From Streptomyces sp. ADI96-02 (GTDB lineage Bacteria > Actinomycetota > Actinomycetes > Streptomycetales > Streptomycetaceae), in contig NZ_ML123034.1 of the NCBI RefSeq assembly GCF_003846185.1, forward strand, positions 2,847,796-2,911,795: a stretch of 64,000 bases of DNA, written 5' to 3'. The notes under the pieces were generated by a model. That model was not told the origin of the DNA. It did not search any database and saw only the letters and a program-made list of their open reading frames with translations. Of the stretch, positions 29,525 to 41,038 are shown in pieces (the stretch's first letter is position 1; every line of letters begins with the position of its first letter). The position numbers and the translations under genes were made by a program.

Positions 29525-29547
29525 GCGAGCGGCCTGAGGCCGCTCGC
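29525..29547 (+). terminator. Terminator of the ATP-binding protein gene
   Basis: Perfect 10-bp stem (GCGAGCGGCC-TGA-GGCCGCTCGC), preceded by another hairpin with GCACCC/GGGTGC arms at about 29504-29525. The 228-base gap to folP holds no gene. Confidence 0.65.
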
Positions 29548-29592
29548 TCCAGCGGCACCCGGAGGTCACGGGACAGCCCGTAGGCTGGTCGC

Positions 29593-30453
29593 ATGAGTAC
29601 GTTGCGCGGGCGCGGCACGGTGCAGGGGCTGCCGGAGTGGGGCCGCTGTGCGGTCATGGGCGTCGTCAATGTGACGCCCGACTCCTTCTCCGACGGAGGC
29701 CGCTGGTTCGACACCGGGGCCGCGGTCAAGCGCGGACTCGACATCGTCGCCGAGGGCGCCGACCTGGTGGACGTGGGCGGCGAGTCGACCCGCCCCGGCG
29801 CCAGCCGGGTGGACGAGTCCGAGGAGCTGCGGCGGGTGATCCCGGTCGTGCGGGGGCTGGCGTCCGAGGGCGTCACCGTCTCGGTGGACACCATGCGCGC
29901 CCGCGTCGCCGAGCAGGCCGTCGCCGCCGGCGCCGTCCTGGTCAACGACGTCAGCGGCGGCCTCGCCGACCCCGGCATGGTCCCGGCCGTCGCCGCCGCC
30001 GGCGTGCCGTTCGTCGTCATGCACTGGCGCGGCTTCAGCGAGTCGATGAACAGCCTGGCGGTGTACGAGGACGTGGTCGCCGAAGTCCTCGCGGAGCTGC
30101 GGCAGCGCGTGGACGCGGTGATCGAGGGCGGGATCGCGCCGGAACGCCTCGTCATCGACCCGGGGCTCGGCTTCGCCAAGAGCGCCCCGCACGACCTCGC
30201 CCTCGTGGCGCACCTGGCCGACCTGCACGCCCTGGGCCGCCCGCTCCTGGTGGCCGCCTCCCGCAAACGCTTCCTCGGGCACGTCCTGGCCGGTCCCGGC
30301 TCCACACCGCCGCCCGCCCGCGAGCGCGACGCGGCCACCGCCGCCGTCTCCGCCCTGGCCGCGCGCGCCGGCGCCTGGGCGGTCCGGGTCCACGAGGTAC
30401 GGGCCACCGCCGACGCCGTACGGGTCGCCCGCGCCGTCGAGGGAGCCGCGTGA
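29593..30453 (+). CDS. folP: Dihydropteroate synthase FolP
   Basis: 286 aa TIM-barrel enzyme that joins p-aminobenzoate to 6-hydroxymethyl-7,8-dihydropterin diphosphate; sulfonamides inhibit it. Motifs: MGVVNVTPDSFSDGG, DLVDVGGESTRPGA, VLVNDVSGG, IDPGLGFAKS and ASRKRFLGH. It begins a rightward folate cluster with an NTF2-like gene, folB and folK. The stop overlaps the next start (GTGA). Confidence 0.96.
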   Translation: MSTLRGRGTVQGLPEWGRCAVMGVVNVTPDSFSDGGRWFDTGAAVKRGLDIVAEGADLVDVGGESTRPGASRVDESEELRRVIPVVRGLASEGVTVSVDTMRARVAEQAVAAGAVLVNDVSGGLADPGMVPAVAAAGVPFVVMHWRGFSESMNSLAVYEDVVAEVLAELRQRVDAVIEGGIAPERLVIDPGLGFAKSAPHDLALVAHLADLHALGRPLLVAASRKRFLGHVLAGPGSTPPPARERDAATAAVSALAARAGAWAVRVHEVRATADAVRVARAVEGAA

Positions 30454-30923
30454 ACGAGGAGCACGCACGGGCCGCGGCGGACATCGCCGAGGTCGAGGCG
30501 GCCAACACCGCCTTCTACGACGCGATGGAACGCGGCGACCACGACGACCTGTCCGCCCTCTGGCTGCCGGGCGAGGACCTCACCGTCTCCTGCGTCCACC
30601 CCGGCTGGCCGGTGCTCACGGGCCGGGGCGACGTCCTGCGCAGCTACGCCGTGATCATGGCGAACACGGAGTACATCCAGTTCTTCCTGACCGACGTGTC
30701 CGTCGCCATGACCGGCGACACCGCCCTGGTCACCTGCACCGAGAACATCCTCAGCGGCGGCCCCGCCGAGGACGGCGACGCGCTGGGCCCGCTCGTCGGC
30801 CAGCTGGTCGTCGCCACGAACGTGTTCCGCCGCACCCCGGACGGCTGGAAGCTGTGGTCGCACCACGGCTCGCCCGTCCTGGCCGAGACCGGCGAGGACG
30901 ACGACGAGGAATCACCCTCCTGA
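30450..30923 (+). CDS. NTF2-like (SnoaL/DUF4440-type) protein
   Basis: 157 aa. A cystatin-like alpha+beta barrel is expected: VEAANTAFYDAMERGDHDDL at the start and VATNVFRRTPDGWKLWSHHGSP at the end are characteristic of nuclear-transport-factor-2-like proteins of this kind. GTG 30450 overlaps the folP stop by 4 bases, so it is co-translated with folP. Its function in the folate cluster is unknown; the fold can bind small ligands or catalyse simple reactions. The C-terminus is acidic. Confidence 0.85.
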   Translation: MNEEHARAAADIAEVEAANTAFYDAMERGDHDDLSALWLPGEDLTVSCVHPGWPVLTGRGDVLRSYAVIMANTEYIQFFLTDVSVAMTGDTALVTCTENILSGGPAEDGDALGPLVGQLVVATNVFRRTPDGWKLWSHHGSPVLAETGEDDDEESPS

Positions 30924-31112
30924 GCGGTCGGCCGGCCGACGGGGATTGGACCCGCGGGCACGGGGTAAGGGCGGCTACCAGCCCCGTGCGGCGCTGTCCG
31001 TGGCCCCCGCGGGGGAGTCCTGTCGGTGCTCGCAGGTAGATTCGGAAGAAGGCACGTCGCCGCCCGCCCGCGGCCGGGTGCCTCCGGACCAACGACAGCA
31101 GGAGTGATTCGC

Positions 31113-31472
31113 GTGGATCGTGTCGCGCTGCGCGGCCTCAAGGCCCGTGGGCACCACGGCGTCTTCCCCAGAGAGCGGGAAGAGGGCCAGACCTTCATCG
31201 TCGACCTGGTGCTCGGCCTCGACACCCGCCCCGCGGCGGCCACCGACGACCTGGCCCGCACCGTGCACTACGGCGTGGTGGCGGAGGAGGTCGTCGGCGT
31301 GGTGACCGGCGAACCGGTCGACCTGATCGAGACGCTCGCCGAACGCATCGCCCAGCAGTGCCTGAAGCACGAGGGCGTCCAGGAGGTCGAGGTCGTCGTG
31401 CACAAGCCGGACGCGCCGATCACCGTCCCCTTCGACGACGTGACCATCACCATCACCCGGAGCCGAGCATGA
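31113..31472 (+). CDS. folB: Dihydroneopterin aldolase FolB
   Basis: 119 aa. Converts 7,8-dihydroneopterin to 6-hydroxymethyl-7,8-dihydropterin and glycolaldehyde. Seen: DRVALRGLKARGHHGVFPRER (with the conserved Gly-x-x-His-Gly region), DLARTVHYGVVAE, and KPDAPIT near the end with the catalytic Lys. GTG 31113 follows AGGAG at 8 bases. It overlaps folK by ATGA. Confidence 0.94.
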   Translation: MDRVALRGLKARGHHGVFPREREEGQTFIVDLVLGLDTRPAAATDDLARTVHYGVVAEEVVGVVTGEPVDLIETLAERIAQQCLKHEGVQEVEVVVHKPDAPITVPFDDVTITITRSRA

Positions 31473-32080
31473 CTGCATTTTCCACCGAGGGGCAGAGCGA
31501 CCCGACCGTACAGCCGGTTCCGGCCGCCGTGGTCGAGCAGGTGGATGCCGCGGACGTCACCCTCTCCAACCCCAAGTTCGCCGTCATCGCCCTCGGCTCG
31601 AACCTGGGCAACCGGCTGGAGACGCTCCAGGGCGCCATCGACGCCCTGGAGGACACGCCCGGCCTGCGGGTCAAGGCCGTCTCCCCGGTGTACGAGACGG
31701 AGCCCTGGGGCGTCGAGGCGGACTCGCAGCCCGCGTACTTCAACGCGGTGATCGTCGTGAAGACGACGCTGCCGCCGGCCTCCCTGCTGGAGCGCGGCCA
31801 GGCCGTCGAGGAGGCGTTCGACCGGGTCCGCGACGAGCGCTGGGGCCCCCGCACGCTCGACGTCGACATCGTGGCGTACGCCGACGTCCTCTCCGACGAC
31901 CCGGTGCTCACGCTCCCCCACCCCCGCGCCCACGAGCGGGCGTTCGTGCTCGCCCCCTGGCACGACGTGGACCCCGAGGCCCAGCTGCCGGGCGCGGGGC
32001 CGGTGGCCGAGCTGCTCGACGGGGTCGGCCGCGACGGCGTCCTGCCCCGCGCCGACCTGGAACTGCGCCTGCCCGAGTAA
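31469..32080 (+). CDS. folK: 6-hydroxymethyl-7,8-dihydropterin pyrophosphokinase FolK
   Basis: 203 aa. Transfers pyrophosphate from ATP to 6-hydroxymethyl-dihydropterin, giving the FolP substrate. Family marks: VIALGSNLGNRLETLQGAI, VSPVYETEPWG, RWGPRTLDVDIVAYA and LPHPRAHERAFVL. An N-terminal extension of about 36 residues (Val/Ala-rich) precedes the fold and is typical of Streptomyces FolK as I recall. The start overlaps the folB stop. Confidence 0.95.
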   Translation: MTAFSTEGQSDPTVQPVPAAVVEQVDAADVTLSNPKFAVIALGSNLGNRLETLQGAIDALEDTPGLRVKAVSPVYETEPWGVEADSQPAYFNAVIVVKTTLPPASLLERGQAVEEAFDRVRDERWGPRTLDVDIVAYADVLSDDPVLTLPHPRAHERAFVLAPWHDVDPEAQLPGAGPVAELLDGVGRDGVLPRADLELRLPE

Positions 32081-32168
32081 TCGTTAGGCTCGACGGACGC
32101 GGGACCGGCCGGGCGGCCGGACCCGCGACACGGACCACGGAACACAGGCGCGAAGGGCGGCTCACGCG

Positions 32169-32657
32169 GTGAAGCAACTACGGCTCGGGGTGCTGGCGGG
32201 TCTGTTCGCCGGCGCCGGAGTGCTCGCCTGGGGCGGCGCCCGTCTCTGGGACTCCTTCGGCGGCCTTCCGAGCGTCCCGCTCGCCGCGTCCGTCGTCCTC
32301 GCCGTGATCGCGGTGATCCTGCTCGCCACCGCCCTGTCCATCCGCGCCCGCCTGCGCGCCCAGCGCGAGCGCCGCCCCGGCGCCAAGGGCGTCGAACCCC
32401 TGATGGCGGCCCGCGCCGTCGTCTTCGGCCAGGCGAGCGCGCTGGTCACCGCCCTGGTCGCCGGGCTGTACGGCGGTATCGGCGTCTTCCTCCTCGGCTA
32501 CCTCGACATCCCGCCCCGCCGCGACCAGGCCATCTACGCGGGCGCGGCGGTCGTGGCCGGCATCGGCGTCGTCGCCGCGGCCTTCTTCCTGGAGCGCGTC
32601 TGCAAGCTCCCCCAGGACGGCGACGACGAGGGCCGCGGCGCGACTGCGGCCCGGTGA
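32169..32657 (+). CDS. DUF3180 membrane protein
   Basis: 162 aa. Four hydrophobic helices: LGVLAGLFAGAGVLAWGGA, VPLAASVVLAVIAVILLATA, ALVTALVAGLYGGIGVFLLG and AGAAVVAGIGVVAAAFFLER. This is the DUF3180 pattern found next to folK across actinobacteria. GTG 32169 starts it, 88 bases after folK. Function unknown; its steady association with folate genes is the only clue. Confidence 0.88.
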   Translation: MKQLRLGVLAGLFAGAGVLAWGGARLWDSFGGLPSVPLAASVVLAVIAVILLATALSIRARLRAQRERRPGAKGVEPLMAARAVVFGQASALVTALVAGLYGGIGVFLLGYLDIPPRRDQAIYAGAAVVAGIGVVAAAFFLERVCKLPQDGDDEGRGATAAR

Positions 32658-32673
32658 TCGTCCGCCGGTGGCC

Positions 32674-33279
32674 TCACTTCGCCATGATGAGGCTCATCGC
32701 CTCGGCCCGCGTCGCGGGGTCGCGGAGCTGGCCGCGCACGGCCGAGGTCAGCGTCTTCGCCCCCGGCTTGCGGATGCCTCGCATCGACATGCACATGTGC
32801 TCGCACTCGATGACGACGATGACCCCACGCGGCTCCAGGATCTTCATCAGCGACTCGGCGATCTGGGTGGTCAGCCGCTCCTGGACCTGGGGACGCCGGG
32901 CGTAGACGTCCACGAGCCGGGCGAGCTTGGACAGCCCGGTGATCTTGCCGCTGACCGCCGGGATGTACCCGACGTGTGCGACACCCCGGAAGGGGACCAG
33001 ATGATGTTCACATGTACTGAACACCTCGATGTCCTTGACCAGCACCATCTCGTCGTGTCCCAGGTCGAACGTGGTCGTCAGGACGTCCTCGGGCTGCTGG
33101 TACAGGCCCGCGAAGATCTCCTGATACGCCCGCGCCACCCGACCCGGCGTCTCGCGCAGCCCCTCGCGGTCCGGGTCCTCTCCGACGGCGATGAGCAGTT
33201 CGCGTACGGCTGCCTCGGCCCGCTTCTCGTCGAATTCGCCTATCGAACCCTGGCCGTCCAGCGTCACCGGGTCGGTCAT
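32674..33279 (-). CDS. folE: GTP cyclohydrolase I FolE
   Basis: 201 aa. Converts GTP to 7,8-dihydroneopterin triphosphate, the entry to folate synthesis. Zinc-site and active-site motifs: [32 protein letters not shown] and [13 protein letters not shown] 33279 ([11 protein letters not shown]) follows GAGG; the open frame continues upstream to 33360 without conserved sequence. It ends 16 bases from the convergent DUF3180 gene. Two hairpins separate it from ftsH, so it probably has its own promoter. Confidence 0.95.
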   Translation of the reverse strand: MTDPVTLDGQGSIGEFDEKRAEAAVRELLIAVGEDPDREGLRETPGRVARAYQEIFAGLYQQPEDVLTTTFDLGHDEMVLVKDIEVFSTCEHHLVPFRGVAHVGYIPAVSGKITGLSKLARLVDVYARRPQVQERLTTQIAESLMKILEPRGVIVVIECEHMCMSMRGIRKPGAKTLTSAVRGQLRDPATRAEAMSLIMAK

Positions 33280-33347
33280 CTGTGCCTCGTTCCTCTGTGC
33301 TGTCCCGTGCGCGGGTTCGCGCGCAGACATCGCCGGCATACGGAAGA

Positions 33348-33385
33348 GCCGCGCCCCCACAGGCTAAAACCTGGGGGGGCGCGGC
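33348..33385 (-). terminator. Second hairpin between ftsH and folE
   Basis: GCCGCGCCCCC (33348-33358) pairs with GGGGGGCGCGGC (33374-33385) around a short A-rich loop. It lies about 70 bases upstream of the folE start. Confidence 0.6.
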
Positions 33386-33398
33386 ATCCATTCCGGGC

Positions 33399-33431
33399 CC
33401 GGTGAGGCCCCCGTGACGGGGGTCTCACCGG
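33399..33431 (-). terminator. ftsH terminator hairpin
   Basis: A 15-bp stem with one mismatch (CCGGTGAGGCCCCCG-TGA-CGGGGGTCTCACCGG) begins 11 bases past the ftsH stop. Confidence 0.75.
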
Positions 33432-33441
33432 AGGGACCGGC

Positions 33442-35493
<2,052 letters not shown>

Positions 35494-35665
35494 CCATACG
35501 GAGCGAAGACGCCCCGTCCCTCCTGCCCGTAGGTAAATGCTGCTGTGAGAAAAGACTGTTCTTCGGACGGTACCCCAGCATTGTCACCAACGACTGCCGG
35601 GTACGGCGGAGAAACCTGCTTTCGGAGCCTTCAACGGCCCGGAGGCGGCGAGGGTTCCCCGGGCG

Positions 35666-36220
35666 TCAGCCGCCGTACACGTGCGGGGCGAGCGTGCCGA
35701 CGAACGGGAGGTTGCGGTACTTCTCGGCGTAGTCCAGCCCGTATCCGACGACGAACTCGTTGGGGATGTCGAAGCCGATCCACTTCACGTCGATCGCGAC
35801 CTTCGCGGCGTCCGGCTTGCGGAGCAGGGTGCAGACCTCCAGGGAGGCCGGTTCCCGGGAGCCCAGGTTGGACAGCAGCCAGGACAGCGTCAGGCCGGAG
35901 TCGATGATGTCCTCGACGATCAGGACGTGCTTGCCCTTGATGTCGGTGTCCAGGTCCTTGAGGATCCGGACGACACCGGAGGACTGGGTGCCCGCCCCGT
36001 ACGAGGAGACGGCCATCCAGTCCATCGTGACGGGGGTGGACAGCGCGCGCGCCAGGTCGGCCATGACCATCACGGCGCCCTTGAGGACGCCGACGATGAG
36101 CAGGTCCCGGCCCGCGTACTCCGCGTCGATCTTCGCGGCCAGCTCCCCGAGCTTCGCGTCGATCTCTTCCTTGGTGAGGAGCACCGACTGGAGGTCGGAG
36201 CCCATGTCCTTCTCGTTCAC
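35666..36220 (-). CDS. hpt: Hypoxanthine phosphoribosyltransferase
   Basis: 184 aa. Salvages hypoxanthine and guanine with PRPP. The PRPP-binding motif [17 protein letters not shown] and the base-binding [20 protein letters not shown] are clear; the [11 protein letters not shown] region is the PPi loop. GTG 36220 gives [11 protein letters not shown]; an internal ATG at 36205 is an alternative. It sits between tilS and ftsH on the same strand, an order conserved in many bacteria. Confidence 0.95.
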   Translation of the reverse strand: MNEKDMGSDLQSVLLTKEEIDAKLGELAAKIDAEYAGRDLLIVGVLKGAVMVMADLARALSTPVTMDWMAVSSYGAGTQSSGVVRILKDLDTDIKGKHVLIVEDIIDSGLTLSWLLSNLGSREPASLEVCTLLRKPDAAKVAIDVKWIGFDIPNEFVVGYGLDYAEKYRNLPFVGTLAPHVYGG

Positions 36221-36301
36221 CCGCGTCTCTTTCTCGCCTGCCGGCCCGGAGCGCGCCCCGGCCCTGCCCGGCTGTTCGCCTGCACTTCAGCCGCTTGCGC
36301 G

Positions 36302-37411
36302 TCAGCTCTGCCGAATGACCAGTCTGCCACCCTGCCGTCGGGCCTCGACGCGGCCGGGCAGGTTGATGGCCCGCTGGCCGCGCCAGCCGGTGATCAGGCG
36401 GTCGACTTCTTCGAGGTGCCGGGCGAAGAGGGAGCCGGCGGGCGCGCCGGCCTCGATGACGGCCCGGCGCAGGACCCGACGGCGTACCGCGGGCGGCAGG
36501 CCGTAGAGCTTGGCGCACTCCAGCTGCCCGGTCTCGTCCCGTACGGAACGCTCCGCCTCGGCGGCCCAGGTGTCCAGGGCGTCGGCGTCGTCGCGGGAGA
36601 GCTGGGCCGTCCGGGCGAGGGCTTCGACGACGCCCTTGCCCAGGGCCTTCTCCAGGGCGGGCAGTCCTTCGTGGCGGAGCCGGGAGCGGGTGTAGGCGGG
36701 GTCGATGTTGTGCGGGTCGTCCCAGACGGGCAGCGACTGGACCAGGCATGCCTTGCGGGCGGTCTGCCGGTCGAGCTGGAGGAAGGGGCGGCGGTAGCGG
36801 CCGGCGGGTCCGGAGGCCGCGGCCATGCCGGAGAGCGAGCGGATGCCGGATCCGCGGGCGAGGCCGAGCAGGACGGTCTCGGCCTGGTCGTCGCGGGTGT
36901 GGCCGAGCAGGACGGCGGCGGCGCCGTGGCGCTCGACGGCGTCGTCCAGGGCGGCGTAGCGGGCGTCGCGGGCGGCGGCCTCGGGGCCGCCCTCGCGGCC
37001 GACGTGCACGGCGACGGCCTCGACCGGGTCGAGGTCCATGGCGGAGAGCCGGGCGACGACCTCGGCGGCACGGAGGTCGGACCCCGGTTGGAGGTTGTGG
37101 TCGACGGTGATGCCGCCGGCCCGGACGGCGAGCTTGCGGGCCTCGAAGGCGAGCGCGGAGGCGAGTGCCATGGAGTCGGCGCCGCCGGAGCAGGCGACGA
37201 GCACGAGCGGGGTGTCGGGGTGTTCGGCGAGGGGGGCGCGGTGGCCGCCCGCGGCGGCTTCGGCGAGCCGGGGGCCGGCCGCGTGCGCGGGGCGCCGCGC
37301 CTGACCGGCGGGCCGTTCGTTCTCGGCGTGCCGGTGGAATTCGGTGAGTACGTCGTGGAGTACGCGGCGGACCGCCAGGCGTATCGCCGCGACCGCAGGA
37401 TGGGGACCCAT
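36302..37411 (-). CDS. tilS: tRNA(Ile)-lysidine synthase TilS
   Basis: 369 aa. Adds lysine to C34 of tRNA-Ile(CAU), which makes it read AUA. The ATP-pyrophosphatase P-loop is [20 protein letters not shown]. Other family marks: [36 protein letters not shown] and [12 protein letters not shown] 37411 ([18 protein letters not shown]) is preferred over an upstream frame that lacks conserved character. A Gly/Ala/Arg-rich insertion of about 35 residues (40-75) precedes the P-loop. The gap 37412-37600 shows no gene. Confidence 0.93.
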   Translation of the reverse strand: MGPHPAVAAIRLAVRRVLHDVLTEFHRHAENERPAGQARRPAHAAGPRLAEAAAGGHRAPLAEHPDTPLVLVACSGGADSMALASALAFEARKLAVRAGGITVDHNLQPGSDLRAAEVVARLSAMDLDPVEAVAVHVGREGGPEAAARDARYAALDDAVERHGAAAVLLGHTRDDQAETVLLGLARGSGIRSLSGMAAASGPAGRYRRPFLQLDRQTARKACLVQSLPVWDDPHNIDPAYTRSRLRHEGLPALEKALGKGVVEALARTAQLSRDDADALDTWAAEAERSVRDETGQLECAKLYGLPPAVRRRVLRRAVIEAGAPAGSLFARHLEEVDRLITGWRGQRAINLPGRVEARRQGGRLVIRQS

Positions 37412-37600
37412 GTCCGGTGCCCTTCGTGGAGTTCGGGAGGAGCGTCGAGCGCCGGAACGCGTGAGTCCCGTCACTCAGAGTGCGTCGATGGTGACAGAGA
37501 TAAGCTGTTCATCGAGCATTGCACGCCTTCCCATGCCTCTACGGTCCCTCGGATGGGTGATTGGTGGGTGGATATCCGGTCGCGGGGCCGCCCGCGGAGA

Positions 37601-38734
37601 TCACTCTGCCTTACGGTGCACGCGCGCGACCCAGTCGGCGGGCCGGGCGATCTCGGCCTTGGTCGGGAGGGTGTTGGGGGAGGTCCAGACGCGGTTGAAG
37701 CCGTCCATGCCGACCTCCTCGACGACGGCGCGGACGAACTTCTCGCCGTCGCGGTACTGGCGGAGCTTGGCGTCCAGGCCGAGCAGCTTGCGCAGGGCCT
37801 GGTCGAGGCGGCTCGCGCCGCGGGCGCGTCGCTGCTGGAACTTCTCGCGGATCTCGGCGACGGATCCGACGATCTCGGGGCCCACGCCGTCCATGACGAA
37901 GTCCGCGTGGCCTTCGAGCAGGGACATCACGGCGGTGAGGCGGCTGAGCACCTCGCGCTGGGCGGGCGTCTGCACGAGCTCGACGAGGCTGCGTCCGCCC
38001 TCGTCGCCCTGCTCGCCCTCGGGGCGGCCGGCGCCGGAGAGCGACTGGGCGGCCTCGCGCAGGCGCTCCAGGAAGGTCATCGGGTCGACGTCGGTCTCGT
38101 CGAGGAAGGTCTGGATCTCGCCGCGGAGGTGGTCGCGGAGCCAGGGGACGCCGGTGAACTGCGTGCGGTGGGTCTCCTCGTGGAGGGCGACCCAGAGCCG
38201 GAAGTCGTGCGGGTCGACGTCGAGTTCGCGCTCGACGTGGACGATGTTGGGGGCGACGAGGAGGAGCCGGCCGCCGCCGGAGGCGGAGCCGGGCAGCTCG
38301 CGGGTGGCCGGGGCGAAGGTCTCGTACTGGCCGAGCACCCGGGAGGCGAGGAAGGAGAGCAGCATGCCCAGCTCGACGCCGGTGACCTTGCCCCCGACGG
38401 CGCCGAGGACCACGCCGCCGGGGCCGCCGGGGCGGCGGCTCTCCATCTTGGCGAGCAGCGGGCGGAGCAGTTCGCGGAAGCCGGCGACGTTGGCCCTGAT
38501 CCAGCCGGCCCGGTCGACGACCAGGACGGGGGTGTCCTCCGGTTCGGTCCCTTCCGGGATCATCCGGGTGAAGAGGCGGACGTGCTCCTCCGACGCCTTG
38601 GCGTGGCGGCGCAGCTCCGCGACGACGGCGCGGGCGTCCTCGCGGCTGATCTCGGGTCCGGGTCGGACCAGTCGGGTCGCGGTCGCGACCGCGAGATTCC
38701 AGTCGACCATCTCGGCACCACCGATGCTCGTCAT
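37601..38734 (-). CDS. Zincin-like metalloprotease (DUF2342/TIGR03624-type)
   Basis: 377 aa. The protein has HEETHRTQF (HExxH zinc motif) at about residues 191-199 and a conserved C-terminal region (LLEGHADFVMDGVG). This is the actinobacterial zinc-dependent metalloprotease family sometimes labelled coenzyme-F420-associated. No signal peptide is visible, so it should be cytoplasmic. The gene lies between dacB and tilS, as in other Streptomyces. Its substrate is unknown. The N-terminal start MTSIGGAEMVDWNLA may actually be the second Met (MVDWNLA). Confidence 0.88.
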   Translation of the reverse strand: MTSIGGAEMVDWNLAVATATRLVRPGPEISREDARAVVAELRRHAKASEEHVRLFTRMIPEGTEPEDTPVLVVDRAGWIRANVAGFRELLRPLLAKMESRRPGGPGGVVLGAVGGKVTGVELGMLLSFLASRVLGQYETFAPATRELPGSASGGGRLLLVAPNIVHVERELDVDPHDFRLWVALHEETHRTQFTGVPWLRDHLRGEIQTFLDETDVDPMTFLERLREAAQSLSGAGRPEGEQGDEGGRSLVELVQTPAQREVLSRLTAVMSLLEGHADFVMDGVGPEIVGSVAEIREKFQQRRARGASRLDQALRKLLGLDAKLRQYRDGEKFVRAVVEEVGMDGFNRVWTSPNTLPTKAEIARPADWVARVHRKAE

Positions 38735-38804
38735 GCGTCAACCGTACGTGAGCGCGTCGCCCGGTGGTGGGGTGTTGCGCGGCTCTTCGGGTGGAGGGGG
38801 CCGT

Positions 38805-40325
38805 TCACCGGGCCGGCCGGGAGAGTGCGGTGGCCAGGGCGTCGAGGGCGGATTCGGCCTCGGGACCGGAGGGGGTGCCGGAGGCCAGGAAGGCGAAGGC
38901 CAGGAGCCGGCCCTGCGGGTCGACGACGGTTCCGGCGAGGGAGTTGACTCCGGTGAGGGTGCCGGTCTTGGCGCGGATCAGGCCGGTGCCGCCGGAGGTC
39001 CCGGTGTAGCGGCCCCCGAGGGTGCCGGTGAAGCCGGCGACGGGGAGTCCGGTGAGGACGGGGCGCAGTTCGGGCCGTTCGGGGTCGGCGGCGCGGGCGA
39101 GCAGGGTGGCGAGGAGGTCGGCGGAGACGCGGTCCTCGCGGTCGAGCCCGCTGCCGTCGGCGAGCCGGGCGCCGGTGAGGGGGGCCTTGAGCTTCTTCAG
39201 TTCGGCGGTGACGGCCCGGCGCGCTCCGGCGAAGTCGGCGCTCTCCCCTGCGGCGATGGCGGTCTGCCGGGCGAGGGCTTCGGCGATGTCGTTGTCGCTG
39301 TTGGTGAGGGTCCGCTCGACGAGGGCGGAGAGCGGCGCGGAGCGGTGGGTGGCGACGGTGCGGGCCTTGGCGGGCGGTTGTGCGTGCCGGGGCCGGCCGG
39401 TGACCTCGACGCCCGCCTTCTCCAGGTGTGCGGCGAAGGCGCGGGCGGCGTCGCCCGCGGGGTCCTGGCTGCGTGGTGCGGGTCCGCGGTCGGTGCCGTC
39501 GAGGCGGCCCTCGTCGACCATCAGGGCGGTGACGGGGGCGATGTTGTCGTTGGGGCCGATGGGGTGGCGGGCGGGGCCGGTGTAGCGGGAGGTGTCGTAG
39601 GCGACGCGGACGGCGGGGGCTCCCGCGTCGCGCAGGGTCCGGGCGGCGGTTCCGGCCAGGGAGCGCAGGGCCGAGGAGGTGAGGGTGGGGTCGCCGCCGC
39701 CGACCAGGGTGAGGGTGCGGGAGTCCGGGGAGAGGCGGACGGTGGTGGCGATGCGGTGGTCGGGGCCGAGGGCGGAGAGCGCGGCGGCGGTGGTGGCGAT
39801 CTTGACGGTGGAGGCGGGGGTCCTGGGGGCGGAGGCGGCGTGCCCGTAGAGCTGCTTGCCGGTGGCCGTGTCGATGACGGAGGCGGCGGGGCGCTTGCCG
39901 AGTGCGGGGGCGGCGAGGAGCGGGGCGAGGGTGGAGCGCAGACGGGCGGCGTCCTGCGGGGCCGTCCGGGCGACGGCGGCGGCGAGGGCGTCGAGGACGG
40001 CGGGGGCGCTGGGGGCGGCTTCGACGGCCCCGGGCGCGGTGCGGCCGTGATGTGCGCCACCTGTGCGGTCCGGGGCGGCGGCGAGCTGCCGCTCGGCCTT
40101 ACGCTGACCGTTGTCCCAGGGGCCGGCGGCGAGGACGGCGCCGGTGGCGACGACCAGGCCGAGCACCGCGGAGCCTGCGGTGAGCCGCCAGGTGTGCTGC
40201 GTGTCGCGTTGCGCGAGGTCCTTGAGTCCGCCCCATGTGTCCAACGGCCAGTTCGAGGATCTTTCCACCGGCTCGGCCACCCTTGACCAGCCCCTTTCGC
40301 GAGCACTCTTCTGCGTGGGGGACAC
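38805..40325 (-). CDS. dacB: D-alanyl-D-alanine carboxypeptidase/endopeptidase DacB (PBP4 family)
   Basis: 506 aa low-molecular-mass class C penicillin-binding protein that trims peptidoglycan peptides. One membrane anchor or uncleaved signal at about residues 48-68 ([21 protein letters not shown]). Active-site motifs: SxxK as S172-T-V-K175, SxN in NSDNDIAEA, and KTG in [10 protein letters not shown]. The C-terminal half shows the PBP4 pattern. Starts: GTG 40325, or GTG 40280 in [10 protein letters not shown]; the first leaves only 41 bases to the divergent ppa start. Confidence 0.92.
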   Translation of the reverse strand: MSPTQKSARERGWSRVAEPVERSSNWPLDTWGGLKDLAQRDTQHTWRLTAGSAVLGLVVATGAVLAAGPWDNGQRKAERQLAAAPDRTGGAHHGRTAPGAVEAAPSAPAVLDALAAAVARTAPQDAARLRSTLAPLLAAPALGKRPAASVIDTATGKQLYGHAASAPRTPASTVKIATTAAALSALGPDHRIATTVRLSPDSRTLTLVGGGDPTLTSSALRSLAGTAARTLRDAGAPAVRVAYDTSRYTGPARHPIGPNDNIAPVTALMVDEGRLDGTDRGPAPRSQDPAGDAARAFAAHLEKAGVEVTGRPRHAQPPAKARTVATHRSAPLSALVERTLTNSDNDIAEALARQTAIAAGESADFAGARRAVTAELKKLKAPLTGARLADGSGLDREDRVSADLLATLLARAADPERPELRPVLTGLPVAGFTGTLGGRYTGTSGGTGLIRAKTGTLTGVNSLAGTVVDPQGRLLAFAFLASGTPSGPEAESALDALATALSRPAR

Positions 40326-40366
40326 TTAACCACCCGTCGTATGTGTTGATCATGGAGGAGCCACCC

Positions 40367-40861
40367 GTGGAGTTCGACGTCACCATCGAGATCCCGAAGG
40401 GTTCGCGGAACAAGTACGAGGTGGACCACGAGACCGGTCGGATCCGCCTGGACCGTCGACTCTTCACCTCGACCAGCTACCCGGCCGACTACGGCTTCGT
40501 CGAGAACACCCTCGGCGAGGATGGCGACCCGCTGGACGCGCTGGTCATCCTGGACGAGCCGACCTTCCCCGGCTGCCTCATCAAGTGCCGTGCCATCGGC
40601 ATGTTCCGGATGACGGACGAGGCCGGCGGCGACGACAAGCTGCTGTGCGTCCCGGCATCCGACCCCCGGGTGGAGCACCTGCGCGACATCCACCACGTGT
40701 CGGAGTTCGACCGCCTGGAGATCCAGCACTTCTTCGAGGTCTACAAGGACCTGGAGCCCGGCAAGTCCGTCGAGGGCGCCGACTGGGTCGGCCGCGCCGA
40801 GGCGGAGGCCGAGATCGAGGCCTCGTACAAGCGCCTTGAGGCGCAGGGCGGCAAGCACTGA
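40367..40861 (+). CDS. ppa: Inorganic pyrophosphatase
   Basis: 164 aa family I soluble pyrophosphatase, which hydrolyses pyrophosphate and drives polymerisation reactions. Signature residues: [38 protein letters not shown] (metal-binding Asp residues), and the C-terminal [12 protein letters not shown] 40367 is chosen because GGAGGAG lies 7 bases upstream; the ATG at 40352 overlaps that ribosome site. A strong terminator follows. Confidence 0.96.
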   Translation: MEFDVTIEIPKGSRNKYEVDHETGRIRLDRRLFTSTSYPADYGFVENTLGEDGDPLDALVILDEPTFPGCLIKCRAIGMFRMTDEAGGDDKLLCVPASDPRVEHLRDIHHVSEFDRLEIQHFFEVYKDLEPGKSVEGADWVGRAEAEAEIEASYKRLEAQGGKH

Positions 40862-40906
40862 CGTCCCTCCTCCGGTTTTGTCGGTGAACCGGACGGCCGT
40901 ACGGGA

Positions 40907-40940
40907 ACGGGCGGCGCACCTTCGCGGGTGTGCCGCCCGT
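40907..40940 (+). terminator. ppa terminator
   Basis: A 14-bp stem (ACGGGCGGCGCACC with GGTGTGCCGCCCGT) with a short loop, followed by TTTCGCT, starts about 45 bases past the ppa stop. Confidence 0.8.
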
Positions 40941-41038
40941 TTCGCTGCCCGCACCGTCCGGCGTGCGCGGCCCATGCCGGTGGCCATACTGGGCACACGT
41001 GCGGCCAGGGACGTGCAGCCGAGGAGGAGCGAGGTCGA

